Assembly: GCA_964576255.1 (NCBI GenBank)
Contig: CAZNUK010000002.1
Location: 1-64,000 of the forward strand
Length of the DNA: 64,000 bases
Source of the DNA: Eshraghiella sp964576255
GTDB lineage: Bacteria > Bacillota > Clostridia > Lachnospirales > Lachnospiraceae
Direction of reading: 5' to 3'
Of this stretch, positions 15,708-24,326 are shown one piece after another. Below the pieces are notes generated by a model. That model did not search any database and was not told the DNA's origin. It saw nothing but the letters and a program-made list of their open reading frames with translations. Numbering within the stretch: position 1 is the first letter of the stretch; every line of letters begins with the position of its first letter. Made by a program: the position numbers and the translations under genes.

Positions 15708-16721
15708 TTATGCTCTCCCTTCTATTGAAACAGCATGTGCAATTCCCGGCACTGATTTTCCTTCGTTATAGCTTGTAGTAGACAAAAGTGCTCCGGTTGG
15801 AACAAATAATACTTTATTAAGCTTACCCTCTTTAATCTCCCTCAAAATCTTGGCTCCCAGAGTTGTAGCACTGCAACCGCATCCACTTCCTCCAGAATGG
15901 GTATCCTGAGTTTCCCGGTCAAAAATTTCAATACCGCAATCCATATGAACTTTACTTATGTCAAAACCTCTTTCATTCAATAAATCAATTAGGATGGTCT
16001 GTCCCACATAACCAAGGTCTCCGGTATAAATGGCATCATAATAATCAGGTGTTATTTCAAAATCAATAAAATGATTATAAATAACATCACACGCCGCAGG
16101 AGCCATTGCAGCCCCCATATTAAAGGAATCGGTAATACCGTAATCCACGATTTTTCCCGTAGTAATACCTTTGATTCTGGCCGGTCCGGAATTTTTACTA
16201 CTAATAATTACTCCACCGGAGCCGGTAACCGTCCACGTAGCAGATAGTGGTCTCTGGTTACCATATTCAAGAGGGTATCTAAACTGCTTTTCTGCACTGG
16301 CGAAGTGGCTTGAGGTCATAGCAATTACATTTTCCGCATATCCAGCCGCCACAAATGCCGAAGCGATGCTCATAGCCTCGCCCATTGTGGAGCACGCCCC
16401 ATATAAACCAAAAAGAGGAATCTCAAAGCTCTGTATTCCAAAAGATGTGGCAATTAACTGTCCCAACAAATCCCCGGAAAACAGGTATCTGATATCAGAC
16501 TTTTCAAGACCGGATTTTTCAAGCAGTATATCCACAACATGCTTTTGGAGCTGGCTTTCAGCTTCCTCCCAAGTATTCATACCCACCATAGGGTCATCAA
16601 TTACTTTGTCAAAATATTGTGAAAGAGGGCCCTCACCCTCCTTCTGTCCTACAACGGACGCATATTCCCTGATGTAGGGCATATTTTCAAATTCAATGCT
16701 ACATTTTCCTATTTTACCCAT
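15708..16721 (-). CDS. spoVAD: Stage V sporulation protein AD
   Basis: 337 residues, thiolase-like fold. SpoVAD binds dipicolinic acid directly on the inner spore membrane. Family landmarks are the N-terminal MPYIREYASVVGQKEGEGPL, the GLYGACSTMGEAMSIASA segment, and the glycine/cysteine-rich HSGGSGCGCSATTLGAKI near residue 275. The usual partner spoVAC is not upstream: the next gene is a lipid kinase 55 bases away. Either spoVAC is elsewhere or this is a two-gene version. Confidence 0.96.
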   Translation of the reverse strand: MGKIGKCSIEFENMPYIREYASVVGQKEGEGPLSQYFDKVIDDPMVGMNTWEEAESQLQKHVVDILLEKSGLEKSDIRYLFSGDLLGQLIATSFGIQSFEIPLFGLYGACSTMGEAMSIASAFVAAGYAENVIAMTSSHFASAEKQFRYPLEYGNQRPLSATWTVTGSGGVIISSKNSGPARIKGITTGKIVDYGITDSFNMGAAMAPAACDVIYNHFIDFEITPDYYDAIYTGDLGYVGQTILIDLLNERGFDISKVHMDCGIEIFDRETQDTHSGGSGCGCSATTLGAKILREIKEGKLNKVLFVPTGALLSTTSYNEGKSVPGIAHAVSIEGRA

Positions 16722-16775
16722 TGCAAATCTTCCCTTCTCAAACTATGGAATTAATATTTGCAAAAGGAAAATATA

Positions 16776-17627
16776 TTATTCATATCTGGCAGTATATTTC
16801 TTAACGTTCAAAACAGTTTCGCCGTCAATCTGAAGTGCACACGGCACATCAAATTCCACTGTAATTTCGTGTGCAGGCTGCGCATAAATAATATCAGTAT
16901 GCTTAATATGTGTACCCTTAAAAATCTTAGGAAAGATACTAAGAATACGAAGCCTTGTACCACCATGAATAACAGAAAAAGTAAGGGTATGTTCCTCATT
17001 AAGTCTGTTCTGCATTGGTGTAATCATCATTCCGCCGCCATAGTATCTTCCCATCATGGCAGATGCAATTACAACTCTTTTGTATTCACTGGTCACACCA
17101 TCCACTGTAACAATTGCATTTCGTCTTTTGAATTTGAATAAAATTCCTTTTAACGCAATGGCAGTATAATTAACCTTCTTATTGGATTTGGCGCGCTGCC
17201 TGTCTCCCTCTTCGGTGCAATATCCATCAAGCCCAAACCCAATACCATTAATAAAGGTATATTCCTTGTCATTAATATATACTCTCGGCAGATTTTTAAT
17301 ATATTGGCTGATTAGCACAGGCATATTATTGTTCTGCTCATTGATATCATAGATAAAATCATTACCCGTACCTAATTTGTACAGATAAACATCATTTTCC
17401 AAAATAATATCCTTGGCGGCATTAATAAAATGATTAAGCGTACCATCACCACCGGCAAGAACAATACTATCCTCTTTGGAAAGCCCCTTTAAAAAACCCT
17501 CATAATCCGTAAGTTCAAGAACATTAACCTTCTGCGGCTCCTCTTTGAAAAAATCCTTAGGAAGGTTCACAAGTTCTTTTTCACTATTGCCATTATTGGC
17601 TTTTGGATTATAAAGTAAATATAACAT
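16776..17627 (-). CDS. Diacylglycerol-kinase-family lipid kinase
   Basis: 283 residues of the DAGK catalytic (DgkB/YegS) family. The nucleotide motif AGGDGTLNHFI is near residue 58, with LGTGNDF after it. The C-terminal half has the beta-sandwich typical of lipid kinases. It probably phosphorylates diacylglycerol or a related lipid at the cytoplasmic face. The PlsC acyltransferase gene is 14 bases upstream, so they are likely one unit for phosphatidic acid metabolism, placed next to spoVAD-AE. Confidence 0.9.
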   Translation of the reverse strand: MLYLLYNPKANNGNSEKELVNLPKDFFKEEPQKVNVLELTDYEGFLKGLSKEDSIVLAGGDGTLNHFINAAKDIILENDVYLYKLGTGNDFIYDINEQNNNMPVLISQYIKNLPRVYINDKEYTFINGIGFGLDGYCTEEGDRQRAKSNKKVNYTAIALKGILFKFKRRNAIVTVDGVTSEYKRVVIASAMMGRYYGGGMMITPMQNRLNEEHTLTFSVIHGGTRLRILSIFPKIFKGTHIKHTDIIYAQPAHEITVEFDVPCALQIDGETVLNVKKYTARYE

Positions 17628-17641
17628 ATTCTGCTACCTTT

Positions 17642-18466
17642 CTATTTCTCAAGAGCTGCAAGCATCTTACTTCTTACAAGCTCTCCAATCTCTATAGTGG
17701 TCATATCCTTAAAATCTTCGTATTCCAACACATCAAGAATTTCCATAACAACTTTAGTTCTTCTCAATGGTCCGTTCTTACGAATCATATTAGTGTTATG
17801 CACAACAGACACTACAATAGGACTCTTAGCCCATACAGCTATTTTAAAACAGCCCGGTTTAAAATCAATAAGAGTCTCCTCAGTACGGTTTCTTGTTCCC
17901 TCAGGATACACACCAATACAGGTATCACCTGAAGCAATCATCTCGGAAGCCTTCTTGGTAATCTTCGCGCCACTTCTTACATCCTGTCTGTCAAGTGCCA
18001 TATATCTGCAACGAACCATGAATTTGTGACCAATCGGAATTTTAAAATTTTCCGGCTTGGAAATAAAAGCAATCGGATATTTTCTAAGTGCTGCAATCTG
18101 AACAAACGTGTCATATATAGAAATATGGTTGGATACAAACAAAAATTTCTTATTCTTCGGAAGCTTCTCCATTCCTTTAACTTCTATTCTTGCTCCCATA
18201 AGATATACTGTAAATTCCAGTAATTGGCTGAAATACACCCCATGAAATCTGCTCTGCTTATCATATTCCTTATTCTTATCTATGGTAAGAGATATAATAA
18301 ACGAAATTAAATAATAAAGTGCCGCAAGCAGTATATATAACACTATCGAAGCTCCAATAAATTCAAGCATTAGAAGCCATGGATTATTTACTTCAAACGG
18401 ATTCCAGACTCCTGCAAACAGAAATCCTCCTATTAAACTTAAAATTGAAATAATTGAATCAATCAT
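17642..18466 (-). CDS. 1-acylglycerol-3-phosphate acyltransferase (PlsC family)
   Basis: 274 residues. Two or three N-terminal membrane spans (about residues 4-60) precede a PlsC domain. Catalytic H-x4-D is visible (SNHISIYDTF), as is the glycerophosphate motif YPEGTRNRTEE. It makes phosphatidic acid from lysophosphatidate. The start at 18466 is used because GAGGAG lies 6 bases before it; an in-frame ATG 18 bases earlier overlaps that ribosome site. Paired with the lipid kinase. Confidence 0.93.
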   Translation of the reverse strand: MIDSIISILSLIGGFLFAGVWNPFEVNNPWLLMLEFIGASIVLYILLAALYYLISFIISLTIDKNKEYDKQSRFHGVYFSQLLEFTVYLMGARIEVKGMEKLPKNKKFLFVSNHISIYDTFVQIAALRKYPIAFISKPENFKIPIGHKFMVRCRYMALDRQDVRSGAKITKKASEMIASGDTCIGVYPEGTRNRTEETLIDFKPGCFKIAVWAKSPIVVSVVHNTNMIRKNGPLRRTKVVMEILDVLEYEDFKDMTTIEIGELVRSKMLAALEK

Positions 18467-18557
18467 TTTTTTCTCCTCGTACATAAAATGTCGCTATTCA
18501 GACACCATATTAACACATAATCCGGTTCAAGTAAACTACTTTTATTTCTTTAAATAT

Positions 18558-19898
18558 TTATACTTTCATTTCCCTAAGTGCAGTTAACATAAGCGGAATT
18601 GATAATATAAATGTTGCCACATCCGCCACAAACTGTGCAATGATAAGCCCTTCGAGCCCCATAATATAATTCAGAATATATATAGCCGGAATCAGCATTA
18701 CGCCCTGTCTTGCCATTGCCACAATTGTAGCTCTTACAGTTTTTCTGGTGTTCTGAAGACACATATTGCTAAGTACTATAAAGCCTAACAAAGGCATTGA
18801 AATACACTGGGTTCTCAAAGCTTTCACGCCCACGTCAATAAGCTCCAGGTCATCTTTACTAAACATTCTTACCAGAAACTCCGCATTAAAAAATATGGCG
18901 ACTGCCAGAACAAGCATGGCTATACTGGATACTTTAACACAAAACCAGAAAGCTTTTTTCACCCTGTCATACAATTTGGCACCATAATTAAACCCACATA
19001 CAGGCTGAAATCCCTGTCCAAAGCCCAGTAACATTGACACAAAAATAAAGACAATTCTGTTAACTACCGAAAATCCTGCAATTACCGGGTCTCCATAAAT
19101 TCCCGCCACATTATTAAGACATATTGAAGCCAGACTGTTAAGCCCCTGTCTTGCAAGTGAAGGAATTCCCCCTGCGAAAATCTCCTTAAAACTCCGCCAG
19201 TTCAAATTAAAATTCTTCCATTTAATTCGAATGCCACCCTTTTGTCCGCTTAGAAAAACAAGCAGCACAAAACTTAATATCTGCGAAATTCCTGTGGCAA
19301 GCCCCGCTCCCGCAGTTCCCATTCCCATTGCAAAAATCATAATCGGGTCAAGAACCACATTAAGCACAGCTCCTGAAGCTATACCGATTACCGCCATTTT
19401 AGCGTTGCCCTGAAGTCTCATAATATTATTAAGCACAAAAGCACCCATAATAAACGGTGTTGCAATTAAAATGTATACGATATATTTTTTTGCCTCAGGC
19501 ATTATGGTACGAGTCGCACCAAATAATGTTAGTAAAGGTTCTATAAAAATGAGTCCCAAAACACCAATAACACATCCTAACATTACCGCCGTAAAAAAGC
19601 CTGTGGCAGCCATTTTTTCTGCATCTTCCCTTCGCTTTGCTCCCAAAGCTCTGGATATGAAATTGCCACTGCCATGACCAAAGAAAAACGCCACAGCCTG
19701 AATCAATGTCATATATGGGAATACTACTCCGATGGCACCTGTTGCCTCCGTTCCCAGTTTTCCCACAAAAAATGTATCTGCAAGATTATAGAAAGCTGTT
19801 ACCAACATACTTATTATTGAAGGAATAGCCATACTACAAACCAGCTTTTCAACCGGCTTTGTTGTCATTTTGTGATATTTATTTTCTGCCAAATCCAT
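18558..19898 (-). CDS. MATE family multidrug/cation efflux transporter
   Basis: 446 residues, twelve membrane spans in two repeats of six. It starts MDLAENKYHKMTTKPVEKLV, and the first repeat holds the MATE signature PSIISMLVTAFYNLADTFFV and FFFGHGSGNFISRALG. Substrate cannot be read from sequence. Single gene with a good sigma-A promoter (19984-20012). Confidence 0.94.
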   Translation of the reverse strand: MDLAENKYHKMTTKPVEKLVCSMAIPSIISMLVTAFYNLADTFFVGKLGTEATGAIGVVFPYMTLIQAVAFFFGHGSGNFISRALGAKRREDAEKMAATGFFTAVMLGCVIGVLGLIFIEPLLTLFGATRTIMPEAKKYIVYILIATPFIMGAFVLNNIMRLQGNAKMAVIGIASGAVLNVVLDPIMIFAMGMGTAGAGLATGISQILSFVLLVFLSGQKGGIRIKWKNFNLNWRSFKEIFAGGIPSLARQGLNSLASICLNNVAGIYGDPVIAGFSVVNRIVFIFVSMLLGFGQGFQPVCGFNYGAKLYDRVKKAFWFCVKVSSIAMLVLAVAIFFNAEFLVRMFSKDDLELIDVGVKALRTQCISMPLLGFIVLSNMCLQNTRKTVRATIVAMARQGVMLIPAIYILNYIMGLEGLIIAQFVADVATFILSIPLMLTALREMKV

Positions 19899-19983
19899 TG
19901 CTGTTACACTCCTACCATATCGACGTTCAGCGAAATTTTACCTTTTATTGTCGTTCTTTTAAACTTGATTTTATTCATATAAA

Positions 19984-20012
19984 ATTATAGAATAAACAGG
20001 TAAGGAACGCAA
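19984..20012 (-). promoter_or_regulatory. Sigma-A promoter of the MATE gene
   Basis: Minus strand TTGCGT, 17-bp spacer, TATAAT, about 85 bases before the start codon. Confidence 0.75.
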
Positions 20013-20083
20013 GTTCCGGTAACAAAGCCCCCTCTTATTCAGAGTTTTACTCTGATGTTAACCCACATATATCCTTATAGACT

Positions 20084-20103
20084 CAGATGCCATATGGCAT
20101 CTG
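20084..20103. repeat. Perfect 20-bp palindrome
   Basis: CAGATGCCATATGGCATCTG followed on the plus strand by a T-rich run. It could be a terminator reading on the plus strand or a dimeric-regulator site. It lies 72 bases from the MATE promoter. Confidence 0.45.
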
Positions 20104-20127
20104 TTTCTTTTTGTCCACATAAAAGAA

Positions 20128-20154
20128 GTACACATCATTTAACATAATGTGTAC
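20128..20154 (-). terminator. Terminator after the GGDEF gene
   Basis: Minus-strand arms GTACACAT / ATGTGTAC around an 11-base loop, followed by TTCTTTT, 21 bases past the stop codon. Confidence 0.7.
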
Positions 20155-20174
20155 CCCATAATCTTTTGATACAA

Positions 20175-21323
20175 TCAGTCATTTACAACTGCAAGACCAT
20201 TTCTCATTCTTCCATATATTTTACCATTACATACAATACAATGTCTTCCGTTGTTTTTGGCAACGTATAATGCTTTATCCGCCGCTTCATACAAATCTTC
20301 AAAGGAATTATCAATGGTCGGAACAATATAAGCCACTCCCATACTTACCGTCACATTCTTAGATACACCATAATATGCATGAGGTATACGCTCATCATCA
20401 ATTGCAGTTCTTATTTTAAGTGCCAAATCAATAATCTCCGACTCGTTCATCTCATGAACAAATACCATAAATTCTTCTCCACCGGTTCTGGCAACTATAT
20501 CCGTACCTCTTTTGGCTGAATTGTCAATTATTTTTGCAATATGCTGAAGGCATTTATCCCCCGCCGGATGACCGAAACGGTCATTATATTTCTTGAAGAA
20601 ATCTATATCAATCTCTATAACGCCTACATTCCCGGCATTTCTTGCGCAGAACGGCCATAATGTGGAAACCTTTCTGTCAAGACCTCTTCTGTTACTAAGT
20701 CCTGTAAGAGCATCTTTTTCAGAAGCAATGGTCTTATCTTTAAGCTTAACGGAAATTCTCTCGTATTCAATTTCCTTGTCCTGAAAAACATTTCCCACAA
20801 TGGCTACCATAAGCCCAAGAAGCACAGCCTCCACAATCATTCTGATTCCGGCACCTGAAATAATGGCAGCAATCATCATTGCGATTCCGTAACCATAGAG
20901 GTAAAATTTACGCTCCCCCCGTTGAATACAAGGCACTAAAGCCATATAAAGGGCTCCTCCAACCGGAAGTAAAAGGCTTCTGCTAATGGACATATCAATT
21001 CCCATAAGTACCAGTAATGCCACCGCATTAAACAAAAACGCAGCTCTGTAATAAACCATCAATCTGTCTCTTTCATGATTTTTCAAAAGGAAAAATCCCA
21101 AAATTCCCATTCCCAGATTAATTCCAGTAAAAATACCCAAAAGAACATTAATTCCAATTGTATTGTTAAGATACTTAGGGGACAGGTTCACAAACAAAAT
21201 AAAAATAGGATATATCAATGAAAAAATGAGAGTTGAACCGAAAGCCCTCACCGAATTCATTCGATTAAGAGCCTCATTGGTATCCTGTTTAATTGAATGG
21301 GATGTTGTGGCTTCCCGTCGCAT
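20175..21323 (-). CDS. Membrane diguanylate cyclase (GGDEF)
   Basis: 382 residues. About six membrane spans (residues ~28-180) are followed by a GGDEF domain. The active site is GGEEF at 281-285 with an inhibitory I-site RGTD at 272-275 (five residues before), so product feedback is expected. The substrate-site motif DALTGLSNRRGLD is also intact. It makes c-di-GMP from GTP at the inner membrane. The start at 21323 (MRREATTS) has GGAGG 8 bases upstream; a more upstream codon would add 22 residues that overlap this site. Divergent from cotJABC. Confidence 0.94.
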   Translation of the reverse strand: MRREATTSHSIKQDTNEALNRMNSVRAFGSTLIFSLIYPIFILFVNLSPKYLNNTIGINVLLGIFTGINLGMGILGFFLLKNHERDRLMVYYRAAFLFNAVALLVLMGIDMSISRSLLLPVGGALYMALVPCIQRGERKFYLYGYGIAMMIAAIISGAGIRMIVEAVLLGLMVAIVGNVFQDKEIEYERISVKLKDKTIASEKDALTGLSNRRGLDRKVSTLWPFCARNAGNVGVIEIDIDFFKKYNDRFGHPAGDKCLQHIAKIIDNSAKRGTDIVARTGGEEFMVFVHEMNESEIIDLALKIRTAIDDERIPHAYYGVSKNVTVSMGVAYIVPTIDNSFEDLYEAADKALYVAKNNGRHCIVCNGKIYGRMRNGLAVVND

Positions 21324-21475
21324 AAACCATTCCTCCGATTTCAATTGCAAACCTAGAATCATTATAGCCTTTTTTAATACATTATTCAACTATAAATTGT
21401 AACTTTTACCATATTTTTTTGTAAAAACCCACAACATCTTGTGTTTTTTATTTTTCACACATTTTCATATGCCCA

Positions 21476-21483
21476 CATATAAT
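21476..21483 (+). promoter_or_regulatory. Candidate sigma-E -10 element for cotJ
   Basis: CATATAAT resembles the sigma-E -10 (CATACAAT). A -35 at the right distance is poor (ACACATT, 12-base spacing). Listed because cotJ operons are mother-cell genes. Confidence 0.3.
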
Positions 21484-21520
21484 AAATCAGAACAAAATAT
21501 ATTCAGAAAGGATGCTAAAT

Positions 21521-21751
21521 ATGCAAAAATATAATAACGGCAGATGCTGTAATATGAACACTATGCCGGTAAACAGCGAACCCGCTGCCCACATAATGCC
21601 ACAGCATAATCATCTTCACTCTCTGGCTGTTGCTTATGTCCTCAACCAGCCCCAGGGTTCAGAAACTTATGATGTACAGACAGCCCTGTTAAAGGGAACT
21701 ATTTATCTTGATTTATACAAACCATATACAGGAAGGGGGCGCTGTAATTAA
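21521..21751 (+). CDS. cotJA: Spore coat associated protein CotJA
   Basis: 76 residues from the ATG at 21521 (AAAGG 9 bases upstream); an ATG at 21512 is inside that ribosome site. It is a small CotJA-family protein with LAVAYVLNQPQGSETYDVQT and a conserved LYKPYTGRG end. First gene of cotJABC, mother-cell expressed in known spore formers and placed in the coat. The stop shares a base with the cotJB start (TAATG). Confidence 0.93.
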   Translation: MQKYNNGRCCNMNTMPVNSEPAAHIMPQHNHLHSLAVAYVLNQPQGSETYDVQTALLKGTIYLDLYKPYTGRGRCN

Positions 21752-22011
21752 TGAATGGTGAAATGTCCCAAAACAACTTACTACACGCTATAATGCAATA
21801 TGATTTTGCAATCTACGACCTCTCACTATACCTTAATACACATCCTTGTGACACGGACTCCATTGCTATGTATATGAACTTAAGAAATCAGAGCCAAAAG
21901 TACACTGAGGAATATGTAAGGCTTTATGGTCCGATTAACCACAACCAGGTTAATGATGACAATTACTGGACCTGGGTTTCTACTCCGTGGCCATGGGAAG
22001 GAGGCTGTTAA
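21751..22011 (+). CDS. cotJB: Spore coat protein CotJB
   Basis: 86 residues, the normal CotJB size. Begins MNGEMSQNNLLHAIMQYDFA and ends in the tryptophan-rich WTWVSTPWPWEGGC, both typical of the family. Its function in the coat is not established. Coupled to cotJA by a one-base overlap; cotJC starts two bases after its stop. Confidence 0.94.
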   Translation: MNGEMSQNNLLHAIMQYDFAIYDLSLYLNTHPCDTDSIAMYMNLRNQSQKYTEEYVRLYGPINHNQVNDDNYWTWVSTPWPWEGGC

Positions 22012-22013
22012 TT

Positions 22014-22607
22014 ATGTGGGTATATGAGAAAAAATTGCAATTTCCGGTTAATATAAAAAGACCGGATCCAAAAGCGGCACAGATAATAATCAGCCAATAC
22101 GGCGGTCCAGACGGAGAAGCTAATGCAGCTCTCCGCTATCTATCCCAGCGTTATGCACTGCCTGACAGAACCACTTCTGCGGTTCTGACCGATATCGGCA
22201 CTGAAGAACTGGCGCACCTGGAGATGATTGCTACAATGGTTCACCAGCTTACAAGAAACCTTACACCGGAGCAGGTTAATGCTTCCGGTTTCGCCCCTTA
22301 TTATGTGGACCACACCTTAGGTGTATGGCCTCAGGCTGCAGGAGGTGTACCACTTAACGCCTGTGAATTTCAGGTAAAAGGCGACCCTATCTGTGACCTT
22401 GTGGAAGATATGGCTGCCGAACAAAAAGCAAGAGTTGTGTATGACAACCTTCTCCGCCTTCTGGATGACCCTGATATATTGGAGCCATTAAGATTTTTAC
22501 GTCAGCGTGAAATCGTGCATTTCCAGCGTTTTGGTGAAGTATTGAACAAAACCCAGGAAGCACTTGACCACAAAAATGTATATGCCTTTAACCCGGCACT
22601 GGGTTAA
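22014..22607 (+). CDS. cotJC: CotJC, manganese-catalase-like spore coat protein
   Basis: 197 residues. The whole protein is a manganese-catalase fold: four-helix bundle with metal-site glutamate/histidine pairs such as DIGTEELAHLEM and AAEQKARVVYDN and REIVHFQRFGE. It is predicted to remove hydrogen peroxide in the coat. The start at 22014 (MWVYEKKLQFP) follows GAAGGAGG; the longer in-frame ORF overlaps cotJB. Its last four bases overlap the end of the convergent protease gene. Confidence 0.95.
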   Translation: MWVYEKKLQFPVNIKRPDPKAAQIIISQYGGPDGEANAALRYLSQRYALPDRTTSAVLTDIGTEELAHLEMIATMVHQLTRNLTPEQVNASGFAPYYVDHTLGVWPQAAGGVPLNACEFQVKGDPICDLVEDMAAEQKARVVYDNLLRLLDDPDILEPLRFLRQREIVHFQRFGEVLNKTQEALDHKNVYAFNPALG

Positions 22608-24268
22608 TATTCCTCCCCCATAACTTCTATGCTATTGTATACATTTGCAATGCCATAGCCCCAAATAGGTGAAGGATATATAATTCCATCCTGTCTGATG
22701 CAACCGGCGATAATTATATTTTTTATATCGCTGGTGCGCAGATAGGGGATTCGATTACGTATTATTCCGTACTCCTCAATCAAAGCACCAATTCCACACA
22801 TAAAAGCAGCCCCTATACTGCTGCCACTTCTAACTTCATAACCATTTATCCCCAGATTACGTGGTCCGATCATATTTACGCCCGGAACGGCAAAATCAGG
22901 TTTAACCAGCCCCGCCGCAGAAAAACCTCTGCTGTTTCTGACATAAATACTTTTATTAACATAATCGTACGCAGCAGGTGTAATTAATGCTGATGTATTT
23001 CCCGGTTCACATATGGTAACAGACGGGTCTGGCTTAAGAAAATTAGTATCCTCTTCCAAAAATTCCCTATTCATCAGCCATATATTATATCTTCCGGTAG
23101 TAAGATTGCTACCGTATATTTTTAAACTCCATATACCCGGGGTTGGATTTTTAAATCTTATGACCACAAGATTTTTTCCCGAGCGATTTTCAAACTGTCT
23201 GTAATAAACATAAATAGTCGTTTCTTCAAAAACAAACCTGAGTCTTGTTGAGCTTTCGTTTCGTGCCGGGAGCCTGTTAATTATCTGACCGGTGGGAGAC
23301 ACAATCTCCACGGTATATACCTCCGGTGCATCACTCCACAGTTCACATGTAAATCCCGACTCTTTCTCTCCCACATTAATTTCAACCCTCTCCGGAATCG
23401 TCTCATCTGAAATTTTACCGTTAAAATGAAGTCTTTCAATCCCTTCATTACCGGATGCAACAGTTATGCACCTGCCGGCTTTCTCTGCCACGTCCTCTAA
23501 CAAATCACACAAAGGCGAAGTTCCCTGATGGGAGCCAAGATTACTGCCCACACCAATACAATAGGACAAAACCAGCCCCCTTTCTTCTCCATAATTTTCC
23601 GCAAATGCAACTGCCTCCATTATATCCGACTCTGAATAAGCAACTGCACCTTCCTTAATTGAGTAAAAATTTCTAAGAAAAGGGCCTGCCTGTCTTAATT
23701 TGACAACAATAAATCTGGCAAAGGGCGCAACTCCCGAAAAATTCTCGTCTTCATTGATATTTCCCCCTGCAATTCCGGCAAGAAATGTTCCATGCCCTAT
23801 TTCATCTCCCGGTATATCACCATTTCCTCTGAGCGCTGCGGTAATTTCCTGGGATGTATATATTTTATTGTTTTCCTGGTCATACATAACTTCTATTCTG
23901 CTGCTTTGGTCAGCATTAATAAAAGCCTTATGTCTCCAATTAATACCAGTATCGATTATAACAATATATATTCCACTTCCATACAAACCCAGTACCGGTT
24001 GTACCCTTATAGCCGCAATTCCACTACTGTTAATAGCTCCAATATCTGAAAGACCATATATAGCGGGCAGAGAAGAATAACCTATAACTTCCAGAGTTGC
24101 CTCAGGAATATTTTTTACGGGAACGGATACCAGCCCCCATTTTTCATTAATAGGAATAATACAATATTCCTCCAGTACTTCCAGATTTTTTCTGCTTAAA
24201 GAGCCCTCTCTGTATATTAATTCTACATACTCCTCAGTGTTATTTTGACGATTACATAATTTTGGCAT
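22604..24268 (-). CDS. Subtilisin-like protease, Csp type
   Basis: About 554 residues, family S8. The Asp/His/Ser triad is complete: Asp106 (IIDTGINWRH), His159 (GHGTFLAG) and Ser484 (GSSIGAAF); numbering from the ATG at 24268. A ~150-residue beta-rich insert (about 280-420) resembles the jelly-roll domain of clostridial CspA/B/C proteases, which process the spore cortex hydrolase SleC during germination. There is no secretion signal, also as in Csp. The 5-prime end is uncertain: a TTG at 24289 is in frame and neither start has a strong ribosome site. It faces cotJABC tail to tail with a four-base overlap. Confidence 0.85.
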   Translation of the reverse strand: MPKLCNRQNNTEEYVELIYREGSLSRKNLEVLEEYCIIPINEKWGLVSVPVKNIPEATLEVIGYSSLPAIYGLSDIGAINSSGIAAIRVQPVLGLYGSGIYIVIIDTGINWRHKAFINADQSSRIEVMYDQENNKIYTSQEITAALRGNGDIPGDEIGHGTFLAGIAGGNINEDENFSGVAPFARFIVVKLRQAGPFLRNFYSIKEGAVAYSESDIMEAVAFAENYGEERGLVLSYCIGVGSNLGSHQGTSPLCDLLEDVAEKAGRCITVASGNEGIERLHFNGKISDETIPERVEINVGEKESGFTCELWSDAPEVYTVEIVSPTGQIINRLPARNESSTRLRFVFEETTIYVYYRQFENRSGKNLVVIRFKNPTPGIWSLKIYGSNLTTGRYNIWLMNREFLEEDTNFLKPDPSVTICEPGNTSALITPAAYDYVNKSIYVRNSRGFSAAGLVKPDFAVPGVNMIGPRNLGINGYEVRSGSSIGAAFMCGIGALIEEYGIIRNRIPYLRTSDIKNIIIAGCIRQDGIIYPSPIWGYGIANVYNSIEVMGEEY

Positions 24269-24291
24269 TTTTTGTTTTAATATATGCAAAA

Positions 24292-24315
24292 AACCGGAGA
24301 CATATGCCTCCGGTT
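24292..24315 (-). terminator. Terminator after clpX
   Basis: Minus-strand stem AACCGGAG / CTCCGGTT with an 8-base loop and a run of six T. It lies 12 bases past the clpX stop and close to the protease start. Confidence 0.85.
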
Positions 24316-24326
24316 AATGTGTAATG

